A stretch of DNA of 64,000 nucleotides from the NCBI GenBank assembly GCA_009993635.1, contig JAACTC010000009.1, positions 360,456 to 424,455 on the forward strand, written 5' to 3'. The notes under the pieces are model-generated. The model made no database searches and was not told where the DNA came from. It worked only from the letters and a program-made list of their open reading frames with translations. Source of the stretch: Erythrobacter sp. (lineage in GTDB: Bacteria; Pseudomonadota; Alphaproteobacteria; Sphingomonadales; Sphingomonadaceae). Both the position numbers and the translations under genes were made by a program. Position 1 is the stretch's first letter, and each line of letters starts with the position of its first letter. Shown piece by piece: positions 25,836 to 34,735 of this stretch.

Positions 25836-26518
25836 CGCAGACGCTTTCGATCGACATCTGGTCCGATGTCATGTGCCCGTGGTGCCTCGTCGGCTGGGGG
25901 AACCTCAGCCAGGCGCTCGACCAGCTGGACGGCGAAATCGAGGCCGAGGTGCGCTGGCATGCGTTCGAGCTCAATCCCGATATGCCGCCCGAGGGGGAGG
26001 AGCGGACCGCGCACATCGCGCGCAAGTATGGCCGCACGCTGGAGCAATCGCGCGGCGTGCAGGAGCAGATGCGCGAAGCGGCCAACGCGGCAGGCGTCTC
26101 GCTCGATTACGAAGGCGTGGAGGGCGATGGCTCGCCTGCGCCCGAGGCGATGATGTGGAACACCTTCGATTGCCACAAGCTGCTGCTGTTCGCGCTGGAG
26201 CGGCACGGCCCGGCGAAGCAGACCGAGCTCAAGCTCGCGCTGTTCCGGGCGCATTTCAACCAGCGCCGCCCGATCGGCGATCATGCGGTGCTGCTCGACA
26301 TTGCCGAAGAGGTCGGGCTGGACCGGGCCGAGGCGCAGGCTGCGCTAAACAGCCGCGAATACGCCGCGCAAGTCCGCGCAGGAGAGCGCGCGGCAATGAA
26401 CATGAACATCACCGGCGTGCCCGCGATGGTGGTGGCGGGCAAGTTCCTCATCCCCGGCGCCCAGCCGCCCGAAACCTACGTCAACGCGCTGCGCCGCGTG
26501 GCGGAGAAGGTGGGCTAG
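25832..26518 (+). CDS. FrnE-like DsbA-family oxidoreductase
   Basis: A 228-residue cytosolic thioredoxin-fold protein of the FrnE/DsbA type. The active site is Cys15-Pro-Trp-Cys18 near the start (IWSDVMCPWCLVG). The helical insertion includes DCHKLLLFALERHG, and the cis-Pro loop is GVPAMVV. Without a signal peptide it acts in the cytoplasm, possibly in oxidative-stress protection. The ATG overlaps the nudC stop. A strong hairpin terminator follows. Confidence 0.88.
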   Translation: MTQTLSIDIWSDVMCPWCLVGWGNLSQALDQLDGEIEAEVRWHAFELNPDMPPEGEERTAHIARKYGRTLEQSRGVQEQMREAANAAGVSLDYEGVEGDGSPAPEAMMWNTFDCHKLLLFALERHGPAKQTELKLALFRAHFNQRRPIGDHAVLLDIAEEVGLDRAEAQAALNSREYAAQVRAGERAAMNMNITGVPAMVVAGKFLIPGAQPPETYVNALRRVAEKVG

Positions 26519-26527
26519 ATACGAAAA

Positions 26528-26560
26528 GCCCCGCCGCCGCAGGCTGGTGCGGGGCGGGGC
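26528..26560. terminator. Bidirectional hairpin between convergent genes
   Basis: GCCCCGCC (26528-26535) pairs with GGCGGGGC (26553-26560), with an inner CCGC/GCGG pair. It lies between convergent frnE-like and DUF4168 genes. There is no long T-tract. Confidence 0.6.
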
Positions 26561-26579
26561 CTGTCGTGGTGTGCGGGTA

Positions 26580-26924
26580 TCAGCCTTCGGCCTGCTCCGC
26601 GCGAAGCCGGGCGACGGTCTGCGTCGCGCGCGCCTGCAGGTCTTCGTCGCTCTGCAGGGCGGCACCGATCGAATTGAAACGCTGCGGCGTCAGCTGCGCC
26701 TGCGACAGGACCTTCATGGAGGCCTGTTCCTTCTCGGCAGCGTCGATCTCGGCGCTTTCGTGAATCTGGCCGATCATCGACGCGGCGATGACGAAGTTTT
26801 CCAGCTCCTGATCGGATACCGGCGCCATCTGCGCGGCGGACGGAGCCTCCGCCTGCTGCGCGGCAGCGGGCTGGGCAAGCAGGGCGAGCGATGTGGCCGC
26901 GAATGCGGCGGTTGCGAATTTCAT
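26580..26924 (-). CDS. DUF4168-like exported protein
   Basis: A 114-residue protein with a clear signal peptide ending in AQPAAAQQ (about residues 1-24). The rest is mostly helical. It resembles the DUF4168 family, with VSDQELENFVIAASMI and a C-terminal DEDLQARATQTVARLR. Function is unknown; the export signal suggests a periplasmic or envelope role. ATG 26924 was chosen. Confidence 0.65.
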   Translation of the reverse strand: MKFATAAFAATSLALLAQPAAAQQAEAPSAAQMAPVSDQELENFVIAASMIGQIHESAEIDAAEKEQASMKVLSQAQLTPQRFNSIGAALQSDEDLQARATQTVARLRAEQAEG

Positions 26925-27059
26925 GGGTGTCTCCCGTTCGGTTGAATCGATACGGGGGCGCACCTCGTGATGATGGTGCGCTGCATCAAGCATAGCGCGC
27001 TGGGCCGTGAATGAGGTTGGACGAGTGGGGCGCGGCTTGCGCCCCACCTGTCCGCCGGA

Positions 27060-27305
27060 TCAGGCCTGGTTGCCGTTCTTGATCGCGCGCATGGTCTTCT
27101 CGCCCTTGCGGGCATCCTGTTCCGGATTGTCGGAGCCGACGGTGGGCTCGCGATTGTCGGGATCGGTCGCGCGGTTGAGATCGGCACGCGAGCCGACGCG
27201 GGTGTTGACGTCGCCACCGGCGGACCCCTGCTGATCGGGCGTCGCCTCTTCGGTGATCCGGTCGATCAGGTCGTTGTCGGGGTGGCGGCTCTGGCGTTCG
27301 GGCAT
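27060..27305 (-). CDS. Small hydrophilic protein
   Basis: An 81-residue, very polar protein with no hydrophobic core, so it is probably intrinsically disordered. It contains NDLIDRITEEATPDQQGSAG near the start, several Asp/Asn/Arg-rich turns and a basic tail (RKGEKTMRAIKNGNQA). The start has an AAAAGGAGAA Shine-Dalgarno sequence on its strand. No function can be proposed; a stress-related or nucleic-acid-binding role is only a guess. Confidence 0.55.
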   Translation of the reverse strand: MPERQSRHPDNDLIDRITEEATPDQQGSAGGDVNTRVGSRADLNRATDPDNREPTVGSDNPEQDARKGEKTMRAIKNGNQA

Positions 27306-27380
27306 AAAAATTCTCCTTTTCTTATGAATGGTTGGAGGTGGGGGAGCGTTCCGAACGCAATCCTGCCCCCGATTGCGCGC

Positions 27381-27426
27381 TTGACACCTGTGTAACCCAC
27401 CGGTTACAAGTCACCCATAGGTTACA
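27381..27426 (+). promoter_or_regulatory. Promoter with overlapping XRE operator
   Basis: TTGACA (27381-27386) and TTACAA (27404-27409) form a promoter with 17-base spacing. The perfect palindrome TGTAACC-N4-GGTTACA (27391-27408) covers the spacer and most of the -10. A third GGTTACA half-site lies at 27420-27426, 18 bases on. This fits tight autorepression by the XRE protein of the operon. Confidence 0.6.
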
Positions 27427-27438
27427 AAGGACAGCGAC

Positions 27439-27867
27439 ATGACCGACCGTATCGAACGGGCAGACGAAATCTCTCGCAACCGCGCACGCATGGCGCCCTT
27501 CATCGGGCTGTTCGTGCTCGCGATTCCCCAGCTGGTGCTGGCAAACTGGGACTGGCAGGCAGTGACCTGGTGGCAGATCGCCATCTGGTTCGTCCTCGTC
27601 GCCTTCGCATCGGCCACGCTGTTCTGGGGCGGCATGTGGTTTCCCAAGGACCTGCGCGAAATCGGGGAGGACGATGTGACCCGGGCCAATCGTGCGAACG
27701 CCGTTACCGGCGGTTTCCTCGCCGCGCTGTTCGTTGCGATGCTGGTGTTCCTCATCAGCCCGTTCGAACCGCTTTCGGCGCAGCGGGCGGCACACCTGAT
27801 CATCAGCATCGGGCTGCTGTGTTCGCTGGTGTCCTTCGGGATCGCGGAATTGCGCAGCCATGGCTGA
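27439..27867 (+). CDS. Four-helix membrane protein paired with XRE regulator
   Basis: A 142-residue membrane protein with four predicted helices (about residues 15-37, 43-66, 91-111, 115-136). A short acidic loop with EIGEDDVTRANRANAV lies between helices 2 and 3. Layout and size match the protein at 10866-11327, although sequence similarity is weak by eye. It overlaps its XRE partner by eight bases. No catalytic motif is visible; it may be a sensor or effector governed by the regulator. Confidence 0.7.
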   Translation: MTDRIERADEISRNRARMAPFIGLFVLAIPQLVLANWDWQAVTWWQIAIWFVLVAFASATLFWGGMWFPKDLREIGEDDVTRANRANAVTGGFLAALFVAMLVFLISPFEPLSAQRAAHLIISIGLLCSLVSFGIAELRSHG

Positions 27868-28066
27868 AGGCCTGCGAAACCATATCCGCGCCGCGCGCGA
27901 GGAACAGGGCTGGACGCAGGCCGAACTGGCGGAGCGGATGGGGGTAAGCCGAAAGACGGTGAACACGGTGGAGAACGGGGTGTTCATCCCTTCCACCATC
28001 GTCGCGCTGAAGGCTGCAAGGGCACTGGGCCGCAGCGTGGAAGACCTGTTCGCGCTGGTCGACTAG
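27860..28066 (+). CDS. Small XRE-family regulator
   Basis: A 68-residue Cro/CI-type regulator. GWTQAELAERMGVSRKTVNT is the helix-turn-helix, followed by VENGVFIPSTIVALKAARAL and a short acidic tail. Its start lies inside the end of the membrane protein gene. The palindromic GGTTACA sites at 27391-27426 are its probable operator. It converges on the DUF1489 gene with a four-base overlap of stops. Confidence 0.87.
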   Translation: MAEGLRNHIRAAREEQGWTQAELAERMGVSRKTVNTVENGVFIPSTIVALKAARALGRSVEDLFALVD

Positions 28067-28452
28067 ATCAACCCCAGCCTCTGCAGCTTGGTGGCGAGCT
28101 TGCCCGGCAGCACATCGCCCACTTCCTCGCCCTCGGCCAGATCGCGCGGCGGCTCTCCCTTGAGGTAGCGCCACCCTTGGTGGGCACGCTTGGGCTGCGG
28201 GTAGACCGGGATCAGCCGCGGTTCGAGTTCGATCGACCAGCGCCCGTTATCGGTTTCGCTGAAGCCGAGGATTTCGCTGCGCGCGACGAGGTTGTGCTGG
28301 TGGATCCAGAACAGCGAACCGCCAATGCACTCCTCCCACCGCGTGGGGCGATAGCGCGTGGTGAGGTTGGGGCTGCGCCGTTGCGCATACCAGCTTTCGA
28401 GGTCGGCATAGGACTGCGCGCCGAACGCGATCTTGGTCAGGTTGAGCGGCAT
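28063..28452 (-). CDS. DUF1489 family protein
   Basis: A 129-residue soluble protein of the DUF1489 family, which is largely restricted to alphaproteobacteria. Recognisable stretches are MPLNLTKIAFGAQSYADLES, GGSLFWIHQHNLVARSEILG and a C-terminal AHQGWRYLKGEPPRDL. No biochemical role is established. Its 3' end overlaps the convergent XRE gene by four bases. Confidence 0.82.
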   Translation of the reverse strand: MPLNLTKIAFGAQSYADLESWYAQRRSPNLTTRYRPTRWEECIGGSLFWIHQHNLVARSEILGFSETDNGRWSIELEPRLIPVYPQPKRAHQGWRYLKGEPPRDLAEGEEVGDVLPGKLATKLQRLGLI

Positions 28453-28527
28453 GGGGGGAAGGTAGGTGCGGGCAGCGGGCGGGGCAAGCTGGCTGGGGGG
28501 AGCCGGTCACACCTCGCCGGTAAGGCT

Positions 28528-29637
28528 TTAAACCGTCGCTTTCCCCATCAGGAACGTGAAGCGCGTCCCATCCGCGTCCGACTTCACCGAAATCGACCCG
28601 CCATGCGCCTTGGCAATTTCGGACGATATGAAGAGCCCCAGCCCCAGCCCTTCCTGCGAGGGCCGTACTTCCTCCCGCACGAAGGGTTCGAACAGCCCTT
28701 CCCGGACGGCCTCAGGAATGGGTTCCCCTGAGTTGATGACGGAGATTTCCAGATCCTCGCCCTCGCCGCGAGCCCGCAGGCTGATCGGCGCGGTCGCATC
28801 GCCATGTGTCACCGCATTGGCGAGCAGGTTGGAGGTGAGCTGGCTGATCCGCGCGGCGTCGCAGCGGATCGGGCCCTCGATCGCAATATCGGAGTCGATC
28901 TGCGCTTCGGGGTGGGCGACTGCGATCTCCTGCAAGACCGCTTCGAGTGTGGCGGCGAGGTTCGCATTCTCTTCGATGTCGAGCGAGACGCCGCTGCCGA
29001 GCCGCGACCGCGCGAAGTCCATCAGATCGTCGATCATGTCGAACATGCGCTTTATCGACTGCTCGCTCTCCCGGATGATCACGGTTCCGCGATCGCTGAG
29101 CTCTTCGCGTTCGAGCATCCTGACGCCTGCGCGCAGCGCCGCGAGCGGGTTGCGAAGATCGTGGCCGAGGACCGCGATGAACTGCTCGCGCAGCTGCGCC
29201 TGCTCGCGGCTGGTATCGAGCGAGGACTGGTTCTCCTTGGCATCGCTGACATCGCGCGCGGTGCAATAATAGATGCCGCCGTCGGGAATCGCGTTCCACG
29301 ACAGCCAGACGTAGCTGCCGTCCTTGTGCCGGAACCTGTTTTCGAAATGCAGGGCGGCCTTGCCCTCTTTCAGTGCATCAAACGCAGCCAGCGATCCCTC
29401 GACATCGTCGGGGTGCAGCAGATCGTCAAAACGCCGGCTCTCCACCTCTTCGGGCTGCCACCCCAGAACGGTGTGCCATGCCGGATTCGTGTGTCGGAAC
29501 ACCCCGGTTTCGTCGAGAATCCCGAACAGCTCCGGCGCCAGGTCCCAGATCCTTTCCGGCCGGGCATCTGTTTGCAAACGTGCGATAACTTCATCCCTTC
29601 GAGGGGCACCAATGTCATAATCACCGGAAGAAGTCAT
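28528..29637 (-). CDS. PAS sensor histidine kinase (HisKA type)
   Basis: A 369-residue soluble kinase. A PAS domain (about 30-135; FRHTNPAWHTVLGWQPEEVE, CTARDVSD) is followed by a HisKA dimerisation helix with phospho-acceptor His159 (LGHDLRNPLAAL). The ATPase domain has an N-box QLTSNLLANAVTHG and a G-box GLGLGLFISSEIAKAHGG. No membrane helix is present, so the PAS domain should sense a cytosolic signal or redox state. No response regulator is adjacent. ATG 29637 (MTSSGDYD) was chosen over a longer frame. Confidence 0.88.
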   Translation of the reverse strand: MTSSGDYDIGAPRRDEVIARLQTDARPERIWDLAPELFGILDETGVFRHTNPAWHTVLGWQPEEVESRRFDDLLHPDDVEGSLAAFDALKEGKAALHFENRFRHKDGSYVWLSWNAIPDGGIYYCTARDVSDAKENQSSLDTSREQAQLREQFIAVLGHDLRNPLAALRAGVRMLEREELSDRGTVIIRESEQSIKRMFDMIDDLMDFARSRLGSGVSLDIEENANLAATLEAVLQEIAVAHPEAQIDSDIAIEGPIRCDAARISQLTSNLLANAVTHGDATAPISLRARGEGEDLEISVINSGEPIPEAVREGLFEPFVREEVRPSQEGLGLGLFISSEIAKAHGGSISVKSDADGTRFTFLMGKATV

Positions 29638-29761
29638 CGGTTCGCAGAGAGTTCGGTGCGGCCGCTGGCAAGCGGGCACGGGACACAATTTCCTCTCACC
29701 CGAATTGATACCTCGCTTCGCGAGCAACCTGCGCGATTTTGTCTCCTCCGCAGAAGAAGGA

Positions 29762-31231
29762 TCAGCCCACCAGTCCGCTCGCTACCGCAAGCCCTAGGAA
29801 TGCGAAGAAGCCCATCGAATCGGTCACCATCGTCACGAACACGGATGACGCGACCGCCGGATCCTGCTTGGCGCGTTCGAACAGCACGGGGACCAGCACG
29901 CCCGCCAGCCCGGCGGTGACCACGTTGATCACCATGGCCAGCGCGATCACGCCGCCCAGCTTCCAGTCGAACACGAAAGCGGTCGCGATGCCGACCAGCA
30001 CGGCGATGGTTACCCCGTTGAGGATCGCGACGCGCATCTCGCGCCACAGGATCTTGCCCGTATTGGCCTTGGTCAGCTGGTTGGTGGCTATCGCGCGCAC
30101 CGTTACCGCCATGGTCTGCGTGCCCGCATTGCCGCCGATGCTGGCAACGATCGGCATCAGGATGGCGAGCGCCACCAGCTGCTCGATCGCGGCGCCGAAG
30201 GCCGCGATGATCAGCGACGCGACCAGCGCGGTGCCGAGGTTCGCGACCAGCCAGCGCACGCGGCTGGAAAAAGCCTCGCGGATCGGTTCGTTGATGTCGC
30301 CGTCGCCCGCACCCGACAGCAGCAGCGCATCCTCGCCCGCTTCTTCGGAGATGATGTGCACCACATCGTCCACCGTCATCTGGCCGACCAGCCGCCCGCT
30401 CTCGTCCACCACGGCGGCGGAAATCAGCGCGTATTTCTGGAACATCAGTGCGACCTCTTCCTGATCCATCCGGACCGGGATCACCGTCTGGTCGCGTTTC
30501 ATCACATCGGTCAGCGCGATGGTGCGCGGGGTGGTGAGTATCCAGCTGAGCGCGCAGGTGCCCACCGGGTGGTGCGCGCCGTCGACCACGAAGACTTCGA
30601 AGAAATCGCCCAGCACCGTGCCGTGGATGCGCAGGTAATCGATCAGGTCGCCGACGGAGAAATGTTCGGGCACGGCCACGAACTCGCGGCTCATCAGGCG
30701 GCCGGCGGTCTCTTCCGGGTAGGACAGTGCGCTTTCGATCGCCGCGCGGTCTTCCGCCTCCATCTCGGCCAGGACGGCTTCACGCTCGTCCGCGCCCAGA
30801 TCCTCTATCATCTGGACCGCGTCGTCGGTTTCCAGCTGTTCGGCGATGAGGGCGACGGCTTCCGCCGGCATCCCATCCATCATTTCCTCGCGGACCCAGT
30901 CGTTCAGTTCGGCGACGACCTCGCCGGTCATCAGGTCGCTGATCGCGATGGTCAGGAAGCCGCGCTCGTCATTGTCGAGCAGTTCGAGCAGGTCGGCGAC
31001 GTCGGCGGGGTGGAGCGGTTCGACCAGCTCGTAGACTTCGCCGCGCCGGTCCTCCTCCAGCGCGAGCCGCACCGCGCGGACATATTCGGGCTTCAGCCGG
31101 TTTTCCTCGTCGTGGCGTTCGTCGTCCACGCGGTCGTCCGGCCGGCCGCCCTCGTTCCCTTCGTCCGTGGAATCGAGCGTCGCGACGTCAGCCGCGTCGA
31201 TCGTATCGTTGTGGAGAGGATCGGCGCTCAT
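29762..31231 (-). CDS. mgtE: Magnesium transporter MgtE
   Basis: A 489-residue MgtE Mg2+ channel. The cytosolic N domain (about 50-170; LHPADVADLLELLD), two CBS domains (about 170-300) and five membrane helices in the C-terminal 180 residues follow the family order. NAGTQTMAVTVRAIA is the conserved channel-region motif. The acidic N-terminal tail is longer than usual. The CBS and N domains close the pore when Mg2+ is plentiful. Confidence 0.95.
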   Translation of the reverse strand: MSADPLHNDTIDAADVATLDSTDEGNEGGRPDDRVDDERHDEENRLKPEYVRAVRLALEEDRRGEVYELVEPLHPADVADLLELLDNDERGFLTIAISDLMTGEVVAELNDWVREEMMDGMPAEAVALIAEQLETDDAVQMIEDLGADEREAVLAEMEAEDRAAIESALSYPEETAGRLMSREFVAVPEHFSVGDLIDYLRIHGTVLGDFFEVFVVDGAHHPVGTCALSWILTTPRTIALTDVMKRDQTVIPVRMDQEEVALMFQKYALISAAVVDESGRLVGQMTVDDVVHIISEEAGEDALLLSGAGDGDINEPIREAFSSRVRWLVANLGTALVASLIIAAFGAAIEQLVALAILMPIVASIGGNAGTQTMAVTVRAIATNQLTKANTGKILWREMRVAILNGVTIAVLVGIATAFVFDWKLGGVIALAMVINVVTAGLAGVLVPVLFERAKQDPAVASSVFVTMVTDSMGFFAFLGLAVASGLVG

Positions 31232-31372
31232 CGCTTGGCCCCTAAGCGGCTGGCCCGCAAAAGCAAGCCGGGCTGAGCGTGTTCGGGGTGACGCCCGGCT
31301 TCATGTGCGGGGTGACAGGGCACCGCCGGACGGCTAGCGAACGGGCCAACACCAGATCCAAGGAGATTCCCC

Positions 31373-31834
31373 ATGGCGGATAAACTGACCTTCACCCTCG
31401 ATACCGGCGATGGCGAGAACAAGGACGTCGTCATCAAGCTGCGCCCCGATCTCGCGCCCGGCCATGTCGATCGGATTACCGAGCTGGTCGGCGAAGGCTC
31501 TTATGATGGCGTGGTCTTCCACCGCGTGATCCCCGGTTTCATGGCGCAGGGCGGCGATCCCACCGGCACCGGCATGGGCGGCAGCGAAAAGCCCGACCTG
31601 AAGGCCGAATTCAATTCCGAACCGCACACCCGCGGCACCTGCTCGATGGCGCGCACCCAGGTGCCCGACAGCGCGAACAGCCAGTTCTTCATCTGCTTCG
31701 ACGACGCCGAATTCCTCGACGGCCAGTACACCGTGTGGGGTCAGGTCGAATCGGGCATGGAACACGTCGACGCGCTGCCCAAGGGCGAGCCGCCCGCAAA
31801 CCCGGGCAAGATCGTGAAGGCGACCGTTTCGTAA
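31373..31834 (+). CDS. Cyclophilin-type peptidyl-prolyl isomerase
   Basis: A 153-residue cyclophilin. FHRVIPGFMAQGGDPTGTG carries the catalytic Arg and Phe; SQFFICFDD and VWGQVESGMEHVD are the later conserved strands. No signal peptide is present, so it acts in the cytosol as a folding helper. AAGGAGATTCCCC gives a good Shine-Dalgarno sequence. A strong intrinsic terminator follows at 31886-31919. Confidence 0.95.
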   Translation: MADKLTFTLDTGDGENKDVVIKLRPDLAPGHVDRITELVGEGSYDGVVFHRVIPGFMAQGGDPTGTGMGGSEKPDLKAEFNSEPHTRGTCSMARTQVPDSANSQFFICFDDAEFLDGQYTVWGQVESGMEHVDALPKGEPPANPGKIVKATVS

Positions 31835-31885
31835 TTGCAGTTTCCAGCGCAAGCTGGATTCGTTGGCCACCAGGCCTGACGTAGG

Positions 31886-31919
31886 AAAGGGCCCCCTCTT
31901 CGCGAGGCGGGCCCTTTTT
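31886..31919 (+). terminator. Intrinsic terminator after the cyclophilin gene
   Basis: AAAGGGCCC (31886-31894) pairs with GGGCCCTTT (31909-31917), with CCTC/GAGG continuing the stem around a TTCGC loop. TTTTT follows. It also reads as a terminator for the convergent LysR gene. Confidence 0.9.
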
Positions 31920-31945
31920 CGATTCTCATGCGGCTCGTTCCGGGC

Positions 31946-32830
31946 CTAGAGCCCCGCCTTGATCAGCCAGTCGTGGAACATGCGCACCGGGCGTTCTTCC
32001 AGCGCGGCCGGCTTGCAGACGAACCAGTAGCTGTACGGGCTTTCGACGTTGGCGTCGTAGAGGTTGACCAGCCGGGTGTCCGCCGCGCGCCGGCGGTGGT
32101 CGTCGTGCATGATCGCGATGCCCAGCCCCTGCGCCGCCGCTTCCAGCATCAGCTGGCCCGAATCGTAATGGTCGATCGCGGTCGGTTCGAGATCGGCGAG
32201 GCCCAGCGCCGCCTTCCATGCGGTGAAGCTTTCGGGCAGTTCGTTGTGGATCAGGAAGGTCTGGCCCGAAAGCAGGGCGCGATCGGGTGTCGTCCCCAAT
32301 TTCGCCGCGAGCTCCACGTTGGTGATCGCATGCACCTTGTTTTCGTCCAGCCGCACCGCGTGCAGACCCGCCGTCGGCCCGCGCGAAAGGATAATCGCCG
32401 CATCCAGCGTGTCGCCCACGCGGTCTTCAAGGTGGGGGCCGGTGTCGATGTCGATGTGCAGGATCGGGTGCAGCCGTCGCAGCTCCGCCAGCCGCGGAAA
32501 CAGGCGCTGGCTGCCGAACAGCGGCAGGACCCCCAGATGCAGCCGCAGGACCGAAGTGTTTTCCGACTGGCCTTCCACCGCGCGCGCCAAGGCCTCGAAA
32601 TGCGGCAGCACCGCCTCGTGGAACGCAGCGCCTTCGTCGGTCAGCTGCATCGCCTGTCGGGCGCGGGTGAACAGCTTCTTGCCGGTGAATTCCTCCAGCG
32701 TCGCGATCCGGCGGCTCAGCGCCGACGGGCTGAGGTTCAGCTGGTTCGCCGCCGCACGCGCCGAACCCAGCCGCACGGTATGCATGAAGGCTTCGAGCGA
32801 GCGCAGGGGAGGGAGGCGACGGTTCTGCAT
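31946..32830 (-). CDS. LysR-family regulator, GcvA-like
   Basis: A 294-residue LysR-type regulator. The N-terminal winged helix (PPLRSLEAFMHTVRLGSARAAA, SPSALSRRIATLEEFTGKKLF) is of the GcvA subtype. The remaining 200 residues form the ligand-binding domain. Target and ligand are unknown, and the neighbouring genes (cyclophilin, corC) are not obvious targets. The protein normally sits as a tetramer on DNA and activates a divergent gene; here no divergent gene lies directly upstream. Confidence 0.9.
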   Translation of the reverse strand: MQNRRLPPLRSLEAFMHTVRLGSARAAANQLNLSPSALSRRIATLEEFTGKKLFTRARQAMQLTDEGAAFHEAVLPHFEALARAVEGQSENTSVLRLHLGVLPLFGSQRLFPRLAELRRLHPILHIDIDTGPHLEDRVGDTLDAAIILSRGPTAGLHAVRLDENKVHAITNVELAAKLGTTPDRALLSGQTFLIHNELPESFTAWKAALGLADLEPTAIDHYDSGQLMLEAAAQGLGIAIMHDDHRRRAADTRLVNLYDANVESPYSYWFVCKPAALEERPVRMFHDWLIKAGL

Positions 32831-32919
32831 CGGATCGACTGTGACAAAATGCCGCGCTGCACAGAAGCCCTATTTTGCACCGCGCCCGCTGATGCGACGC
32901 GTATCATCGGCCAAACCGG

Positions 32920-33861
32920 TTATTCCCCCGCGTCCGCATCCGTGCTCTTCGCGGTCAGGCGCACCCGTTTCACATGGGTTTCGTCGCCTTCGATCACCTC
33001 GATCATCCAGCCATTGGGGTGTTCGACGCACGCGCCGACCTGCGGCACCTGTTCGGCGAGGATGAAGGTGAGGCCGCCCATCGTGTCGACCGATTCTTCG
33101 ACTTCGGCCAGCGCCGGATCGATCATCTTGGCGATGTCTTCCAGCTCGGCGCGAGCGTCGATTTCCCACACGCCATTGCCCAGCGACTGGATCCATTCCT
33201 CCGCCGCGTCGTCGTGCTCGTCCTCGATCTCGCCGACGATCTCTTCCACCAGATCCTCGATCGTGATGATCCCGTCGGTGCCGGAGAACTCGTCGACCAC
33301 GATCGCCAGGTGGATGCGGTTGGCGCGCATATCGGCCAGCACGTCCAGCGCGCCGCGGCTCTGCGGCACATAGAGCGGCTGGCGCATCAGCGTGGTCCAG
33401 TCCTCCGGCGGCGGCTTGCCGTTGGTGAGGTAGGGGAAAACGTCCTTGATGTGGATCATGCCGATCACATCGTCCAATTGCTCGCGGTAGACCGGCAGGC
33501 GCGAATGGCCGTGTTCGGAAAACTCCGCCAGCAGGTCCGCCCAGCTGGCGCTGGCCTCGATCGCGATGATCTGGCCGCGCGGGATCGCGACATCGTCCGC
33601 ATCGTGTTCGCTGAAATGGAGGAGGTTGCGCAGCATCTCGCGCTCTTCGCGCGAAAGGTCGCCATCGCCGGGCGCGTCGCCGGTGGCGGCTTCCTCGTCG
33701 CTTTCCTCGCGGTCGCGTTCGTTGATCGCATCCTCGATCTCGCGCCGCAGGCTGCGTTCGCTGCCTTGGCCGTTCAAGAACTTGCGCATTGCGAGCCAGA
33801 GCCCGCCTCTACTGTCTGCCTCTCCTGCGTTGGCAGACTTGTCGCTATCGTTGTCGGGCAT
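32920..33861 (-). CDS. CorC/HlyC-type CBS-domain protein
   Basis: A 313-residue cytosolic protein. Two CBS domains (about 95-215; MIHIKDVFPYL and VVDEFSGTDGIITIEDLVEE) are followed by a CorC_HlyC transporter-associated domain. The N-terminal 80 residues are acidic. The membrane DUF21 domain of full-length relatives is absent, as is usual for CorC. It is linked to Mg2+/Co2+ efflux in characterised bacteria. It follows ybeY by 24 bases, the conserved phoH-ybeY-corC order. Confidence 0.92.
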   Translation of the reverse strand: MPDNDSDKSANAGEADSRGGLWLAMRKFLNGQGSERSLRREIEDAINERDREESDEEAATGDAPGDGDLSREEREMLRNLLHFSEHDADDVAIPRGQIIAIEASASWADLLAEFSEHGHSRLPVYREQLDDVIGMIHIKDVFPYLTNGKPPPEDWTTLMRQPLYVPQSRGALDVLADMRANRIHLAIVVDEFSGTDGIITIEDLVEEIVGEIEDEHDDAAEEWIQSLGNGVWEIDARAELEDIAKMIDPALAEVEESVDTMGGLTFILAEQVPQVGACVEHPNGWMIEVIEGDETHVKRVRLTAKSTDADAGE

Positions 33862-33885
33862 GGCCCTGAAATGCTCTCCTGTGTC

Positions 33886-34380
33886 TCAAGCGTCACCATA
33901 TGGGTCGGGCAGGCCCAGCTGTGCAAGCGCCTTCACCTCCAGCGCCTCCATTTCCCGGGCATCGTGTGGCGAAATTTCATGGTCCAGCCCGGCTAGATGC
34001 AGCAGGCCGTGGATCACGAGATGGCTGGCATGGGCTTCCAGCGCGATGCCTTTTTCCGCCGCTTCCCGGGCGCATGTCTCGCGCGCAAGGGCGATATCGC
34101 CCAGCAGAACCGGCGGGCCGGCGGGCGGCAGCGCACATACTTCCTCGCGCTCCAGCATGGGGAAGCTGAGCACGTTGGTCGGCCTGTCCTTCTCGCGCCA
34201 TTCGCGGTTGAGCGCGTGCACTTCGGCATCGCTGGTGAACAGGATGCTGGTTTCGAGCCGCTCGTTCGCGAGCGCAGGCTCGACCGAGGCGGCGGCCTGC
34301 GCGGCGCGAATCGCCAGCGCCTCCCAATCGTCGACGCCTTGCAGCGGCGGCCAGCCGTCGATCTCGATCTCAAGCTGCAT
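33886..34380 (-). CDS. ybeY: Endoribonuclease YbeY
   Basis: A 164-residue metal-dependent endoribonuclease used in rRNA maturation and ribosome quality control. The zinc motif HLVIHGLLHLAGLDH carries the three conserved histidines (H-x3-H-x5-H). NREWREKDRPTNVLSFP is the conserved substrate-side motif. ATG 34380 was chosen; the longer frame to 34458 adds an unconserved leader. phoH, normally directly upstream, lies 4 kb away with other genes inserted. Confidence 0.95.
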   Translation of the reverse strand: MQLEIEIDGWPPLQGVDDWEALAIRAAQAAASVEPALANERLETSILFTSDAEVHALNREWREKDRPTNVLSFPMLEREEVCALPPAGPPVLLGDIALARETCAREAAEKGIALEAHASHLVIHGLLHLAGLDHEISPHDAREMEALEVKALAQLGLPDPYGDA

Positions 34381-34735
34381 CGGGGCGCCCCTGCACGGCA
34401 TGGCTGACACACCTGAAACAGTGTTCAGGAGGAGAAACCGGGCGACGCGACGTGCCATGGCTCGGCGCGAAAAGGGAGGGTGCGGGGCAGGCCGTCATCG
34501 CCCCCGGCCTTAGCCCAGCGGTGCCCGCGTAGGAAAGCGGTTCGTAACGCAACGCCAGATGACCGCAGACCGCCATGGCGGGCGGCCCGGCGACAATGCC
34601 GCCTCCACGCCAGGGCTCCGGTACGCGCGCCAAAAATGAAGAAAGCAGCGGCCATTAGCCGCGAATTACCCCATCGCGCAGGAACTTAACCGTCAGCCAT
34701 CGGTTGATCGTCACCGCACGGTGCGAGGGGATATT
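34381..34735. other. 355-base intergenic region between ybeY and the HWE kinase
   Basis: The only convincing signal is the EcfG-type promoter at 34681-34705. Short open frames on both strands are Arg/Pro/Ala-rich and look like antisense composition, not genes. The ybeY promoter must also lie here because the two genes are divergent. I see no RNA gene or repeat. Confidence 0.5.
34681..34705 (+). promoter_or_regulatory. EcfG (general stress response) promoter
   Basis: GGAAC (34681-34685), 17 bases, then GTT (34703-34705), fits the alphaproteobacterial EcfG consensus of GGAAC-N16/17-CGTT except for the first base of the -10 (G for C). Transcription would begin about 34712, leaving a leader of about 24 bases before the TTG start. 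Confidence 0.5.
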
